From Tunturibacter empetritectus (GTDB lineage Bacteria; Acidobacteriota; Terriglobia; Terriglobales; Acidobacteriaceae), in assembly GCF_040358985.1 (NCBI RefSeq), contig NZ_CP132932.1:1550001-1614000 (forward strand): 64,000 bases of DNA, in the 5' to 3' direction. Of the stretch, positions 53,331 through 63,800 are shown piece by piece; the first letter of the stretch is position 1, and each line of letters starts with the position of its first letter. The notes under the pieces were generated by a model that was given only the letters and a program-made list of their open reading frames with translations, made no database searches and had not been told where the DNA came from. The translations under genes were made by a program, and so were the position numbers.

Positions 53331-55532
53331 TCACTCGCCTAAGGCCTGAATAAGAGTAATGTGCCTTCCCGCATCGTGCTGATCGGTCAACAGAACGATC
53401 TTCCCATCCTGAGCGACAGTCAGGCCAGCGTAGACGGGAGGAGTCTGCTTGAGCATTGCGTACAAGGATGTGATCTTCGTATCGGGATTGAAGAGACGAA
53501 TTGCACTGGAGGAGTCCCCGCGGTCGAGGTAGAAGATCCCCCGGGAAGTAATCTGCCAGTACCCCCAATAACCTGCGGATGGCTGCGTCAGGATCTGCGT
53601 CTCAGCTCCGCCAGTTGGTGGGACCCGCCAGATCCCGTCTTCATCGCCGCGGGTGTAATAGAGCCATTTGCCATCGGGCGATTCCTGCGGAACGATCCCA
53701 TCTCCCGTGGTCACCGGCTGCGGGTCCCCTCCTGCTGCGGGTACTCGCCAGAGCTGCCAGCGGTCGCCGCGGTTAGAGCGAAAGTAGATCGACTGATCAT
53801 CATGAGACCACCTCGGAGTGATATCGTTCGCATCCCCAAAGGTGAGCTGCTTTGGATGGCCCCCGGCAGCGGGCACGCAGAAGATATGCGAGTGACCTTC
53901 GGGACGTGAGTCGAAGAGAATTTTGTTGCCTTGGTTGGACCAGGAGGGGCTGCCGGTGAGCGGGCCAGCCATGAAAGTCAGTTGCCGAAGCTGATCCCCG
54001 GACTGGGAGGCAATCCATATCTCCTGATTGCCCGAGCGTCGGGACTGGAAGGCGAAGAAGCGCCCATCGGGCGAAAGGGCTGGGGCTGAATCTTGCTGGG
54101 TTGAGGTCAGAACAGAGTCGGACTGAACCGGAGTCTCCTTGCCTGAGCTCGGTTGGAGACGGAGAATGCTCCAGATGGCGGATCCTTGCGTGTAGGCTAA
54201 CTCTCCGGCCTTCGGCCCCACCGCCGGCTGATACGCATCTTCCGTTCCCACGGGTAGGCGCTCGGGGAGCTTATCTTTCAGCCCGATCTTCCAAAGACCA
54301 TACTTCCCGCCCCGGTTAGAGGAGAAGATGAGGAAGGAGCTATCCGCAGCCCAGGCGAGGCTGTCGATGTTCAAATGGTCATGCGTGAGCTGATGCAACT
54401 CGCCAGTGGCAGTCGACATGAAGTAGATGTCCCGAACGGCGGTTTCACTTGCCCGAGTAAATGCGATCCATTTGCCGTTGGGCGAGTAAGCTGGGTTCAG
54501 ATCACCCTCCCAGCCCGCAGGTGGCGTCGTGATGGATCTGGTACTGAAGGTATGGAGATCAAGCAGGAAGATTGAGGAGTTTGGAGAGGTGCCGGAGTGG
54601 TCCGGATAGATCAATGAGCTTCCTGAGGGAGCCCAGGAGAGCGCGCCTTGCTCCCAATGGCTGGGTTCCTGCGGGATCAGTAGTCTATGTGGAGCCGCCT
54701 GCGAACTCACATTCGCAACCGAGAGGCTGAGACCATCGTTCGATCTAGCCAGATAAGCTATCTGACTCCCATCCGGCGACCAGGTGGGGCTGAACTGCTC
54801 GTTCTCGTCAGAGGTGAGCTGTTTTACCTCTTCCGTGCCAATGGTCTTGATATAAATCCGTCGAGAAGCCATATCTTCGGAGATCCAGACGAAGGCAACT
54901 TTTCTTCCATCAGGAGAGAACGCGGGCTGAATCTGCTCACCTGAGTAAGAGGTGAACTGGATCGTCCGAAAGGAGTTGGCGGCCCTGACCGATCTTCCCT
55001 TGCTTCTCTGGTAGGACCAAATGGCTATCAATGCACCCAAAATCAGCACCGCGATCAAGACGATCCACCCAATCCAGTAGCGATCACTCCACCTGGAGGT
55101 TTGCGATAGCACTGGGGGAGGCAAAGCAGCGTGGCTGAAGGAGGGGTGGATAGATGATAAGTCTTGAGTTTCGATGGGTAGCTCAGAGACCGGGGCTACG
55201 AGCCTGTAACCAACTTTGGGGATCGTCTGAATGAAGTGTGGCGTATGAGGGTCATCCTCGGTGATACGTCGCAGAATGGAGATACATCGGGTGAGGACGT
55301 CGTCGCTAACGAATGTGTCCGGCCAAACTGCAGAGATTAAGTCTTCCTTGGAGACGACACGACCATGCTGAGCTGAGAGTGTAAGGAGCACTTTCATGAC
55401 TTTAGGTTCGATGTGGCGTACCACTTCGTCCCTTGTTAGAGAGTTGAGCTCGGTCTGAACTAGCCACTCTCCGACCCGAAACTCTGTCCAGCGTTCTTCC
55501 ACCTCTGCCCCGACTTCCTTTAAATTGCTCAT
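53331..55532 (-). CDS. CadC-like membrane one-component regulator with TolB-type propeller
   Basis: 733 aa. OmpR/PhoB-type winged helix at residues about 15-112 (VGEWLVQTELNSLTRD, VLTRCISILRRI, QTIPKVGYRLVAP), one membrane helix at about 152-172 (WIGWIVLIAVLILGALIAIW), then a periplasmic PD40/TolB propeller to the end with repeats such as PAFSPDGRKVAFVW and PTWSPDGSQIAYLA. DNA binding inside, sensing outside. Divergent from the TonB-dependent transporter (125 nt apart), which it probably controls. Ligand unknown. Confidence 0.92.
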   Translation of the reverse strand: MSNLKEVGAEVEERWTEFRVGEWLVQTELNSLTRDEVVRHIEPKVMKVLLTLSAQHGRVVSKEDLISAVWPDTFVSDDVLTRCISILRRITEDDPHTPHFIQTIPKVGYRLVAPVSELPIETQDLSSIHPSFSHAALPPPVLSQTSRWSDRYWIGWIVLIAVLILGALIAIWSYQRSKGRSVRAANSFRTIQFTSYSGEQIQPAFSPDGRKVAFVWISEDMASRRIYIKTIGTEEVKQLTSDENEQFSPTWSPDGSQIAYLARSNDGLSLSVANVSSQAAPHRLLIPQEPSHWEQGALSWAPSGSSLIYPDHSGTSPNSSIFLLDLHTFSTRSITTPPAGWEGDLNPAYSPNGKWIAFTRASETAVRDIYFMSTATGELHQLTHDHLNIDSLAWAADSSFLIFSSNRGGKYGLWKIGLKDKLPERLPVGTEDAYQPAVGPKAGELAYTQGSAIWSILRLQPSSGKETPVQSDSVLTSTQQDSAPALSPDGRFFAFQSRRSGNQEIWIASQSGDQLRQLTFMAGPLTGSPSWSNQGNKILFDSRPEGHSHIFCVPAAGGHPKQLTFGDANDITPRWSHDDQSIYFRSNRGDRWQLWRVPAAGGDPQPVTTGDGIVPQESPDGKWLYYTRGDEDGIWRVPPTGGAETQILTQPSAGYWGYWQITSRGIFYLDRGDSSSAIRLFNPDTKITSLYAMLKQTPPVYAGLTVAQDGKIVLLTDQHDAGRHITLIQALGE

Positions 55533-55657
55533 TCAAATATGCTTGTCGTCCCTCAGAAAACCCTCAGACAAGCATCACTCTCTCTTCAGGATCATCGCGT
55601 TGTCGTCTGCATAGGGTTCGAAACGCAATTAGTTGTTTGTTTTCAGAGGAAGCCAAA

Positions 55658-58600
55658 GTGAACCAATCAAAAAAATCATGCAGTCTTAATAGATTCGTTA
55701 ATAGCGCTCCGAGTCGCACCTGGTTCCTGTCGGCAGAATGTCTGGCCGCTCATCCGCTGAACAGAGTTATGTTGGCCGCGGTGTTTATCCTACTGGCCTG
55801 CTGTTTCCCTGCCTTCGCGCAAGTCACTTCGGGCACTATTCTCGGCTCCATTCAGGATACATCGGGAGCCATTATCCCCGGCGCTAAGGTCACTGCTACT
55901 GCTTCGAATCTTGGCATTTCGCGGACGGTGAACTCAGCCGACAACGGCACCTTTTCGCTCTCTAACCTCCCAGCGACCACTTACAAACTCACGGTAACGG
56001 CAAAGGGGTTCGAAACCCTCGAAAAAGACGGCATCATTCTCAGCTCCGCCGATAAACTAAACGCCGGTACCTTCAGCCTCAAAGTCGGCGCCGAGGCCAC
56101 AAGCGTCACTGTGACCGCAGATTCTGGACAGCTCCAGATTCAGGCGAACTCAGGCGAGAGGTCGGACCTCATCACTGGCAAGCAACTCAATGATATCGCT
56201 CTCAACGGCCGCAACGTTCTCGATATCATTCGCGTCGTTCCAGGCGTCTCGGGCGTAGGATCCTTCGGTGCCTCCGGAACGGGTGGCCTCACCTCGTACA
56301 GTGTCAACGGTACACGGCAAAATCAGCACGACTTCACCATAGATGGAGCTTCAAACGTCGATACAGGCGACAACGGCGGAACCCAGGTGACCGTCAACAC
56401 CGACGCCATCGCCGAAGTAAAGGTTCTCACCTCGAACTATCAAGCTGAGTTCGGCAAGGCGGGCGGCGGGTCTTTCGTCGTCACCTCGCGCGGTGGAACC
56501 AATGACTTTCATGGCAACGCACACTACTTTCATCGCAACGAAGGTTTGAATGCAAACGACTATGTCAGCGATCAAAACGGGACCCCAAAACAGCTTTACC
56601 GGTACAACACGTTCGGCTACCAGATCGGGGGCCCGATTCTCAAGGATAAGCTCTTCTTCTTCTTCTCCAATGAGTTTTACCGTCAACTCGTGCCAGGCAG
56701 CCTCGACCAGTACCGCACGCCGACTCAGCTTGAGCGCCAGGGCGATTTTTCACAGAGTGTCGACAGCAGCGGCAACCCTATCCAGATCTTCAACCCAGCC
56801 ACTGGCGCTCCATTCGCTGGTAACAAGATCACGCAGGCAGCTTTGACGCCTTCGCAGCAGGCCAGCTTCGCCCAGGTGCAAAAGATCTTCAGTCTCTATC
56901 CCCTACCGAACGTCTCCAATAACAATACCTACAACCGGCAGGACCCTCTCTCCTCGACCCATCCCCGTACCGAGTACATTGGTCGCGTTGACTACCAGAT
57001 TTCGCCGTCCGAACGCATCTTCGTTCGGTATATCAACAACCAAGATACCCAAACTGGCCCTATCGGTTCGTTCGGTGGCATCTTGTGCGGTGGCTCGCTC
57101 CAGTTTGCAGGTGGTTGCACCGACAAGCAGCCTGGCTGGAATCTCTCGGTCGACCTCACCAGCACCCTGAGACCGACGTTGCTCAACGAGCTCACCGTCG
57201 GCCCCAGCGTGTATCACTCCAATATCGACGGCGTGAATGGCAATATCACCGTCGGTGCGAATAACATTAACCTGCCTCTGCTGTATCCGGTCACAAGTGA
57301 TACTTCGATTCCGGACTTCGGATTCAGCGGCAACGGGCAAAACTATCCCTCTACCTACTTAGGTTCGACGCCGTGGCACCAGGCGACCACGACCATCACC
57401 GCAAACGATAACCTGACATGGAGCCTGCACAGTCACACGGTCAAGTTCGGCGCCTTCTATCAGCGCGCTCGCAAAGACCAGATCAGCTACGGCAACTCGA
57501 ACGGCCAGTTCAGCTTCGGCAACAATTGCACTGGATCGCTGGGTTGCCTTAACTCCAGCTCCTCAAACAGTGGATCTCCCTTTGCTAGTGCCCTGATCGG
57601 TTCCTTCTCAAACTTCGACCAGTCGAGCGCTCGGCCTACAGGCTACTTCCGTTATAACCAAGTAGAGTTCTACGCGCAGGATACATGGCAAGTCTCGCCT
57701 CGTTTCACTCTCGACTACGGACTTCGTTTTGCCTACATTCCGCCGCAGTACGACGCTAAAAACCAGATTGCTCTCTTTACGCCATCTGCTTACAACCCCG
57801 CCGATGCAGTCTCTATCGATACCGGTGGCAACATTATTCCGAACTCCGGCAATCGACTCAATGGCATGACCTACGCCGCCGATGGAACGCTGCCGAAGGG
57901 CGGATGGAATAGCCGCGGCATTATGTACGAGCCTCGCCTTGGAGCTTCTTACGATATCTTCGGCGACAACAAGGGTGTTCTTCGCGGCGGCTTCGGTATC
58001 TCGCACGACCGTGAGCAGGGCAACCTGATCTTCAATACCGTCTTCGGCAACCCATCTCTTGTAACTACTCCATCCGTCCCTTTCAGCACCATCCCACAGA
58101 TACCTACGGCTGCCCAGGCAAACTCCGGTGTGCTCAGCGGTATCTACGGTGCGGACGTAAACGGTCAGGTTCCAACTGTCTATAGCTACAGCCTCGGCAT
58201 CCAGCGAGAGATCCTTCATGAAACCACTCTCGATGTAGCCTACGTAGGCACCCAGGGCCGCCATCTGGTCACAGCTCGTGACCTTAACACGATTCCGTAC
58301 GGCACAACTTTCACCCGTGCTGCACAGGATCCAAGCCAGTTTGCCGGCGGTGTCGTTCCAACCGTCGAGCCGAACCTTCCACCCGAGTACGCCGCCGCTG
58401 GATACGCCTTCAGTGGACGGTATGCCTACACGCAGAACTTCCTCTCTCCGTACAAGGGCTACGGCCAAATGGAGTATTACAAGTTCGACGGAACCTCGAA
58501 CTATAACTCGCTACAGGTCTCGGTGCAGCGGCGCTTTGCCCGTGGTCTTACCTTCGGCGGCGTCTACACTTGGTCCAAAACACTCACTACCTCCAGCGCA

Positions 58601-59251
58601 GATGAGAGCTTCGTCGATCCCTTCAACCCGCGCAAATACAGCTACGGTGTCGCGAGCTACGACCGTCCCAACATCGGCGCAATCAACTACGTCTATGATC
58701 TTCCTAACCTTGCCCGTCGCTTCAATGGACCTCACTGGCTCAGTTACGTTACCGATGGCTATCAGCTCTCCGGCCTCGCCAACATAATGAGCGGCCAGCC
58801 AGTACGGAACTCCCTCTACTCACCTGCGAACCAGGTCACTGGCGGTTCACAGTACAGCAAGACGCCTCCTGCATGGGTGGGTGTCGATCACCTTGGCAAC
58901 CTGATTCTGCCTACTATTGGGCAGCCTAACTTGGGCGCACCCGGCAGCCTCCGTCAAGGCGGCATGGTCACCTGGGACTCTTCTATCTTCAAGAACTTCG
59001 CCATCGGAGAGGCAAGCAAAGGCCGTTCCATCCAGCTTCGCGGCGAGTTCTTCAACGTCCTCAATCATCCGAACATCCTGACACGCGACTACAACGCAAA
59101 CGTCACGCTGCCAACCTACAATGCAAATGGAACCTTTACGCCGCTCTCTATCGCGAAGGACACCAACTGGGGTCAACCCACTGCTGCTTTCGGAGCAGCT
59201 GGTCCCGGTGGCCCACGCGTTATCCAGCTTGCCGCAAAGGTTTACTTCTAA
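55658..59251 (+). CDS. Oar-like TonB-dependent outer-membrane transporter
   Basis: 1197 aa. Signal peptide around residues 36-55 (VMLAAVFILLACCFPAFAQ), after an unusually long N-region; a carboxypeptidase-regulatory-like domain (GSIQDTSGAIIPGAKVTAT ... NGTFSLSNLPATTYKLTVTAKGFE); a plug (LNGRNVLDIIRVVPGVSG, YSVNGTRQNQHDFTIDGAS, TVNTDAIAEVKVLTSNYQAEFGKAGGG) and a large barrel ending QLAAKVYF. GTG 55658 has AGAGGA 8 nt upstream. Imports or exports large ligands, probably glycans given the GH30 neighbour. Confidence 0.93.
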   Translation: MNQSKKSCSLNRFVNSAPSRTWFLSAECLAAHPLNRVMLAAVFILLACCFPAFAQVTSGTILGSIQDTSGAIIPGAKVTATASNLGISRTVNSADNGTFSLSNLPATTYKLTVTAKGFETLEKDGIILSSADKLNAGTFSLKVGAEATSVTVTADSGQLQIQANSGERSDLITGKQLNDIALNGRNVLDIIRVVPGVSGVGSFGASGTGGLTSYSVNGTRQNQHDFTIDGASNVDTGDNGGTQVTVNTDAIAEVKVLTSNYQAEFGKAGGGSFVVTSRGGTNDFHGNAHYFHRNEGLNANDYVSDQNGTPKQLYRYNTFGYQIGGPILKDKLFFFFSNEFYRQLVPGSLDQYRTPTQLERQGDFSQSVDSSGNPIQIFNPATGAPFAGNKITQAALTPSQQASFAQVQKIFSLYPLPNVSNNNTYNRQDPLSSTHPRTEYIGRVDYQISPSERIFVRYINNQDTQTGPIGSFGGILCGGSLQFAGGCTDKQPGWNLSVDLTSTLRPTLLNELTVGPSVYHSNIDGVNGNITVGANNINLPLLYPVTSDTSIPDFGFSGNGQNYPSTYLGSTPWHQATTTITANDNLTWSLHSHTVKFGAFYQRARKDQISYGNSNGQFSFGNNCTGSLGCLNSSSSNSGSPFASALIGSFSNFDQSSARPTGYFRYNQVEFYAQDTWQVSPRFTLDYGLRFAYIPPQYDAKNQIALFTPSAYNPADAVSIDTGGNIIPNSGNRLNGMTYAADGTLPKGGWNSRGIMYEPRLGASYDIFGDNKGVLRGGFGISHDREQGNLIFNTVFGNPSLVTTPSVPFSTIPQIPTAAQANSGVLSGIYGADVNGQVPTVYSYSLGIQREILHETTLDVAYVGTQGRHLVTARDLNTIPYGTTFTRAAQDPSQFAGGVVPTVEPNLPPEYAAAGYAFSGRYAYTQNFLSPYKGYGQMEYYKFDGTSNYNSLQVSVQRRFARGLTFGGVYTWSKTLTTSSADESFVDPFNPRKYSYGVASYDRPNIGAINYVYDLPNLARRFNGPHWLSYVTDGYQLSGLANIMSGQPVRNSLYSPANQVTGGSQYSKTPPAWVGVDHLGNLILPTIGQPNLGAPGSLRQGGMVTWDSSIFKNFAIGEASKGRSIQLRGEFFNVLNHPNILTRDYNANVTLPTYNANGTFTPLSIAKDTNWGQPTAAFGAAGPGGPRVIQLAAKVYF

Positions 59252-59266
59252 ACGAATTGCATCATC

Positions 59267-59300
59267 CGGGCTATCGCCGAAAACGATAGCCCGATTTTTT
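59267..59300 (+). terminator. Terminator between the transporter and GH30 genes
   Basis: Stem CGGGCTATCG-ccgaaaa-CGATAGCCCG followed by ATTTTTT. It leaves only 23 nt before the GH30 start codon. Confidence 0.92.
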
Positions 59301-59323
59301 ATCTCTGCTTCCCGAGGAATTTT

Positions 59324-60733
59324 GTGCTCTCTCGCGCGCTTCGCTACGCCTCTGCTGTTTTGCTTATCGCATCCAGCCCCTTGTTCTCGCAGACTGTACG
59401 GTCTTACATATCTACATCCGATCTCTCCCGTGCTCTTGAGGCGCAGCCTATCCTGTCGTTCGCGCCCGCAAGCAGTCCGGCGCCTCTTACGATTAGCGTA
59501 GATGAGAGCAGCCGCTTCCAGACAATGGACGGCTTCGGCATCTCTATGACGGAGGGCTCTGCATGGTTGCTCCACGAGCGGATGCCCCCAGCGATGAGCC
59601 GCGATGTGATGACGAAGCTCTTCGATCCCTCTAGCGGAATTGGCCTAAGTTTTGTTCGGCTCCCTATCGGTTCTACTGATCTATCGCTCAATCACTACAG
59701 CTACGACGACATGCCCGCAGGACAACAAGACACCGAACTGCACCACTTCTCAACCACGCACGATGAGGCGTATGTCTTCCCCATCATGCGAGAGGCACTG
59801 AAACTCAATCCGTCCATTACCGTCATGGCCACACCATGGAGCGCTCCTGCATGGATGAAGACGCATGATTCCATGATCGGCGGTTCTCTTCGCGAAGAGG
59901 ACATGTCTGCTTACGCAGAGTACATCGTGCGATCGCTGCAGTCCTTTGAGAAGGAAGGCATCCCGGTGAAATACTTGACAGTGCAGAACGAACCACTACA
60001 TGAGACAGAAGACTTTCCCGGAACCTTGATGCTTGCGGATCAGCAGAAGCATTTGATCGGCCATTATCTCGGGCCCGATCTACGTCGCATGGGCCTGCGG
60101 ACGCAGGTGCTTGCCTACGATCACAACTGGGATCATCCGGAGTATCCACTTGAGGTGCTGTCGGACCCTGCGGCCGCTCCCTTCATGGCTGGGTCCGCAC
60201 TGCACTGCTATGGAGGTGAGCCAACTGCCCAGAGCGTCATTCATAATAAGTTTCCCGACAAAGGAATATGGATGACGGAGTGTTCCGGTGGGACGTGGCA
60301 AAAGAAGGCTCCATTGGAGGTTACGGCTCACCTACTGATTGACTCTACCCGCAATTGGGCCAAGGCAGTGGCACTCTGGGGCATTGTGTTGGATACCGAC
60401 CACAACCCACATGCGGGCGGCTGTGGGACGTGTCGGGGATTGGTTACGTTGGATACGAATAAGATGAGCGTTTCCTACACTGGGGATTTTTACGCGTTGG
60501 CACAGGCTAGCAAGTTCGTCCATCCCGTGGCAACTCGTATCGATTCAACATCCTTCGGGAGTGACAGTCTCGAAAGCGTGGCTTTTCAAAACGTAGACGG
60601 ATCAATCGCCTTGCTGGTCTTGAACAATCGAAGCGACGCGGCAACATTCGACGTGAGTTGGAGAGCCAGTACCTTCCACACGTCGCTACCACCTGGAGCG
60701 CTTGCAACTTACATGTGGTCTCTGAAGCACTAG
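59324..60733 (+). CDS. Secreted glycoside hydrolase family 30 enzyme
   Basis: 469 aa, glucosylceramidase-like GH30. GTG start with GAGGAAT 7 nt before; signal peptide ALRYASAVLLIASSPLFSQ. The barrel begins QTMDGFGISMTEGSAWLL. Acid/base Glu223 (TVQNEPLHE) and nucleophile Glu319 (WMTECSGG) are intact. A C-terminal beta-sandwich is present. Its substrate (beta-glucoside, beta-1,6-glucan or other) is not decided by the sequence. Only 72 nt from the transporter gene, with a terminator in between, so expression probably depends on read-through. Confidence 0.94.
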   Translation: MLSRALRYASAVLLIASSPLFSQTVRSYISTSDLSRALEAQPILSFAPASSPAPLTISVDESSRFQTMDGFGISMTEGSAWLLHERMPPAMSRDVMTKLFDPSSGIGLSFVRLPIGSTDLSLNHYSYDDMPAGQQDTELHHFSTTHDEAYVFPIMREALKLNPSITVMATPWSAPAWMKTHDSMIGGSLREEDMSAYAEYIVRSLQSFEKEGIPVKYLTVQNEPLHETEDFPGTLMLADQQKHLIGHYLGPDLRRMGLRTQVLAYDHNWDHPEYPLEVLSDPAAAPFMAGSALHCYGGEPTAQSVIHNKFPDKGIWMTECSGGTWQKKAPLEVTAHLLIDSTRNWAKAVALWGIVLDTDHNPHAGGCGTCRGLVTLDTNKMSVSYTGDFYALAQASKFVHPVATRIDSTSFGSDSLESVAFQNVDGSIALLVLNNRSDAATFDVSWRASTFHTSLPPGALATYMWSLKH

Positions 60734-60894
60734 CCATTCCACCCGATATGTGGCCAACATGATTTTCGAATGGTCAAATTTGGAAAAATGGTCGGCCCTA
60801 ATAGACGATTTTCGAAATCTGAAGCTCTACGAAGATGTTATGTGACCTCCTTGCCATGGACGCTAGTCATCGTCCACCATGTCGCTTGTCGTTC

Positions 60895-63800
60895 CTAGTT
60901 GATATTGAAGTACAGTGGAGCGGATACCGCAGCCCCAGGATTAGCGGCTGTGATGGTTGCAGTCCCGGCGCTGGCCAAATCGCTTGCTGGAATGGCTACC
61001 GAGACATGCGCTGGATCCACAATGGTCGTGGTCCGGTAGCTGCCGTTCCATAGCACAGCCACCCCGGGTACAAAATTTGTTCCTGTAAGCGTAAGAACGG
61101 TGTTCCCGGTGCCGTGAGTGACGCTGGTGAGGGAGCTTGAGCTTAAGGTGACTGGAGTATTCGTGTCGAGCAGCTGCGGAACAATGGCAGGGCCGCGTAG
61201 AAGATAAACGTTTCCAGTGGAGGTGAGGATGGCGAGGCCGTCCTGGCCCCAACGGAACGTATCTACCGGGCTAAAGCTGGTGGTGCTGCCTTCGATAGAA
61301 GCGAAAGGAAGAGAGAGCACGCTTGTGGTCGCAAAAGTGGTTGTATTGAAGGTGCTGATGCTGTCGAAAGCCCCGAGGGCACCGTTGGAGGAGGCGAGGG
61401 TCGGATAGAAGGCGACATTCAGCGAGGGATCTGCCTCCATGCCGAAACCGGAGGTTCCGACGACAAGCGGGATCGCTCCATGGAATATTCCGTTATAAAT
61501 TGGCGTGGCGGAATTGAAATTGACGACTGCTCCTGTCTCACCGTAAGCAATTCCTGCGATGAGTTTGAAGCAAGCGGTGCTCACTGGGATGTTGGTCCCA
61601 CGGGAGATTCCGGAGGCTGTGACGGGGAAGCTGGTTGCTCCCTCGCCGGCATCCGGACTGACTGGCGCGACGAGAACGGTTGAGCTGAGAAAGACAGGGC
61701 ACATTCCGGAATAGATTCCGGTCGGACTGCCGCGTTCTGCCGCGGTATGCTGCGCTGTATTGAAGTCGATAACAGCGGCCCCGGTGTATTCGCCTATGTA
61801 GATCGCGACCGTGTCCTCGGTGCCCGGCATGGTAGAGACATAGCTGATGGGTGTGTCGTAGCTAGCGGATTGGAATCCGGAGACGGTGAAGTCAGGCTGC
61901 TGAGTGAGCATGTTGAAGCGCGCGATACTTCCGTTGGCGGTTGCAGGGAGAAGCGTGTAAAGGATCTGGCCGTCGTAGGTGAGGGCGAGATCGGTAGGCA
62001 CACCGCCGATAGGGACCGGGATTCCGATAGAAGCAGTATCCGGGGTGATGGCAAGGATGGAATTCGCTGCAACTGACGCGGTTCCTGCACCAATGCTGGC
62101 CATGAGGTTGCGCGAATAAGGATCGTAAAGGATGTGGTTCGCGCCGAGCTTGAGAACGGAGAAGACAGTGAGCGGCAGCACCGCGGAGGTTCCTCCACCG
62201 GGTGCCGGGGTCGCCACCGAGATAGAGGCCCAGCCGAGGCTTGCAACATCCGCAGGCAGAACGACAGCCGTAAGAGTGGTGCTGTTGTTGAAGGTGGTCG
62301 AGAGCGAAGAGCCATTCAGCAGGACTGTGGAACTGCTGTTGAAGCCAGTTCCTGTCACGGTGAGGTTGGTGGCAGTTGAGCCTGAAGCGATCACCTGCGG
62401 GCTGATCGACGTGAGGGTAGGCAATGCGGAGAAGTCACCTCCGGTGATGGTCTGGGTGGAGCTGGCTTGATTGTTCGCTGGGGCCGGGTCATTTTCGCTA
62501 GCGCTTACCTGAACTGTCATCGTGGCGCTTCCAGAGCTAAGCTGCTGGACGACAATGGTGACGATGGCGGTGCCATTGCTGGACAGGCCACCAAGATCAC
62601 AGGAGATAGGACCCGGGCCCGCGCATGTGCCGGAGGACGAGGTGGAAGAGACCAGGATGCCAGTCGAGGGGAGGAACGCTGTAAGATCAACGTTCGATGC
62701 GGAGGATGGTCCGTTGTTGGTCACAATCGCGGTATAGGTAGTTGTATTGCCGGTGGCGGTGGCTCCGGATGGGGTCAGGGCAACGGCGAGGTCTGCGTTT
62801 GTGGTGGAGAGGTTCTGAACAAGGTTGGAGCGGAAACTGATAAAGCCTCCAGTGCCGTGGAAGGCGAGACCATTCGATCCCCAACGTGTGAGTCTGGGAC
62901 CGGTTGGGCCCTCATACTGGTAGTTGACCCTGGATTCCGGCGCAGCGATCTGGATGGGGGTGTCGGAAGTTGCGGTGTAGTTGGAGAGGTTGAATGCGCC
63001 GATCTGGTATGCACTAAAACCGGTACCGATGAAGAAGTTAGTGGTTATATTTTCTAGAAAGAAGGCTTTGCCGAGTGTCGTATCAACTGCGATTGACCCC
63101 ATGGCAGCGGTCGTCCCGCTGGGATAGAAAGTTCCGAGAACGTCAGCGTTTGCCGGGTTGATGGCTTGGCCATAGGAGGTATAGAGCACCCCATTGGCAA
63201 GTTGGACATCATCGACGTTGCTCTCAGCGGTATTCTCGCCAGAGGAAGTGGAGAATTCGCGAGTGATGCCGCTCGAATTGTAGGTGTAGGTGCTGTAGCC
63301 GCCGATGCCAAGGGGGTCGCCGGGGCCATAGATCTCGTTGGTGGCGGCGTTCACGACCATAGCCCATGGAAACGGGTCGTAGGCGACATAACTTACGGTC
63401 GTAGGCCGGGGAACGCCACTGTCATAGATCGCGAGTAGGATACCGTTGGGACCGTCAGACGGGAAATAGCTCATCACAGCGACCGAGTTAGGCTGGCCTG
63501 GGATGGCAGCCATCGAGGCGACTAGGCCTGGACCCTCAAATAGTGTATCCGCGGGGATCGGGAACTGAAGCCCTGCCGTACCTGTGGCGAGGTTCACTTG
63601 ACGGACAGCTGAAGCACCGTCGAGAGCTACCCAGAGGTTTTGGCCATCGGAGCTAATTGCCAGACGATTGGGTTCGCTGCCGACGGGGATAGGTGTTCCA
63701 AGTGCCCCGGTCACGGGGTCGACCGATACGATCGAGTTGCTATAGGGCGCCGGGGCGTAGCTGGGAACGGAGAGGTAGAAAAGCCCGTTGGCCGGGTTGT

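Noticed and set aside
57608..58468. 286-codon minus-strand frame inside the TonB transporter gene
   Set aside because: Antisense shadow; no ribosome site or family resemblance.
61747..63057. Several plus-strand frames opposite the TIG/DUF11 gene
   Set aside because: Gly/Asp/Arg-rich shadows of a repeat-rich secreted protein.
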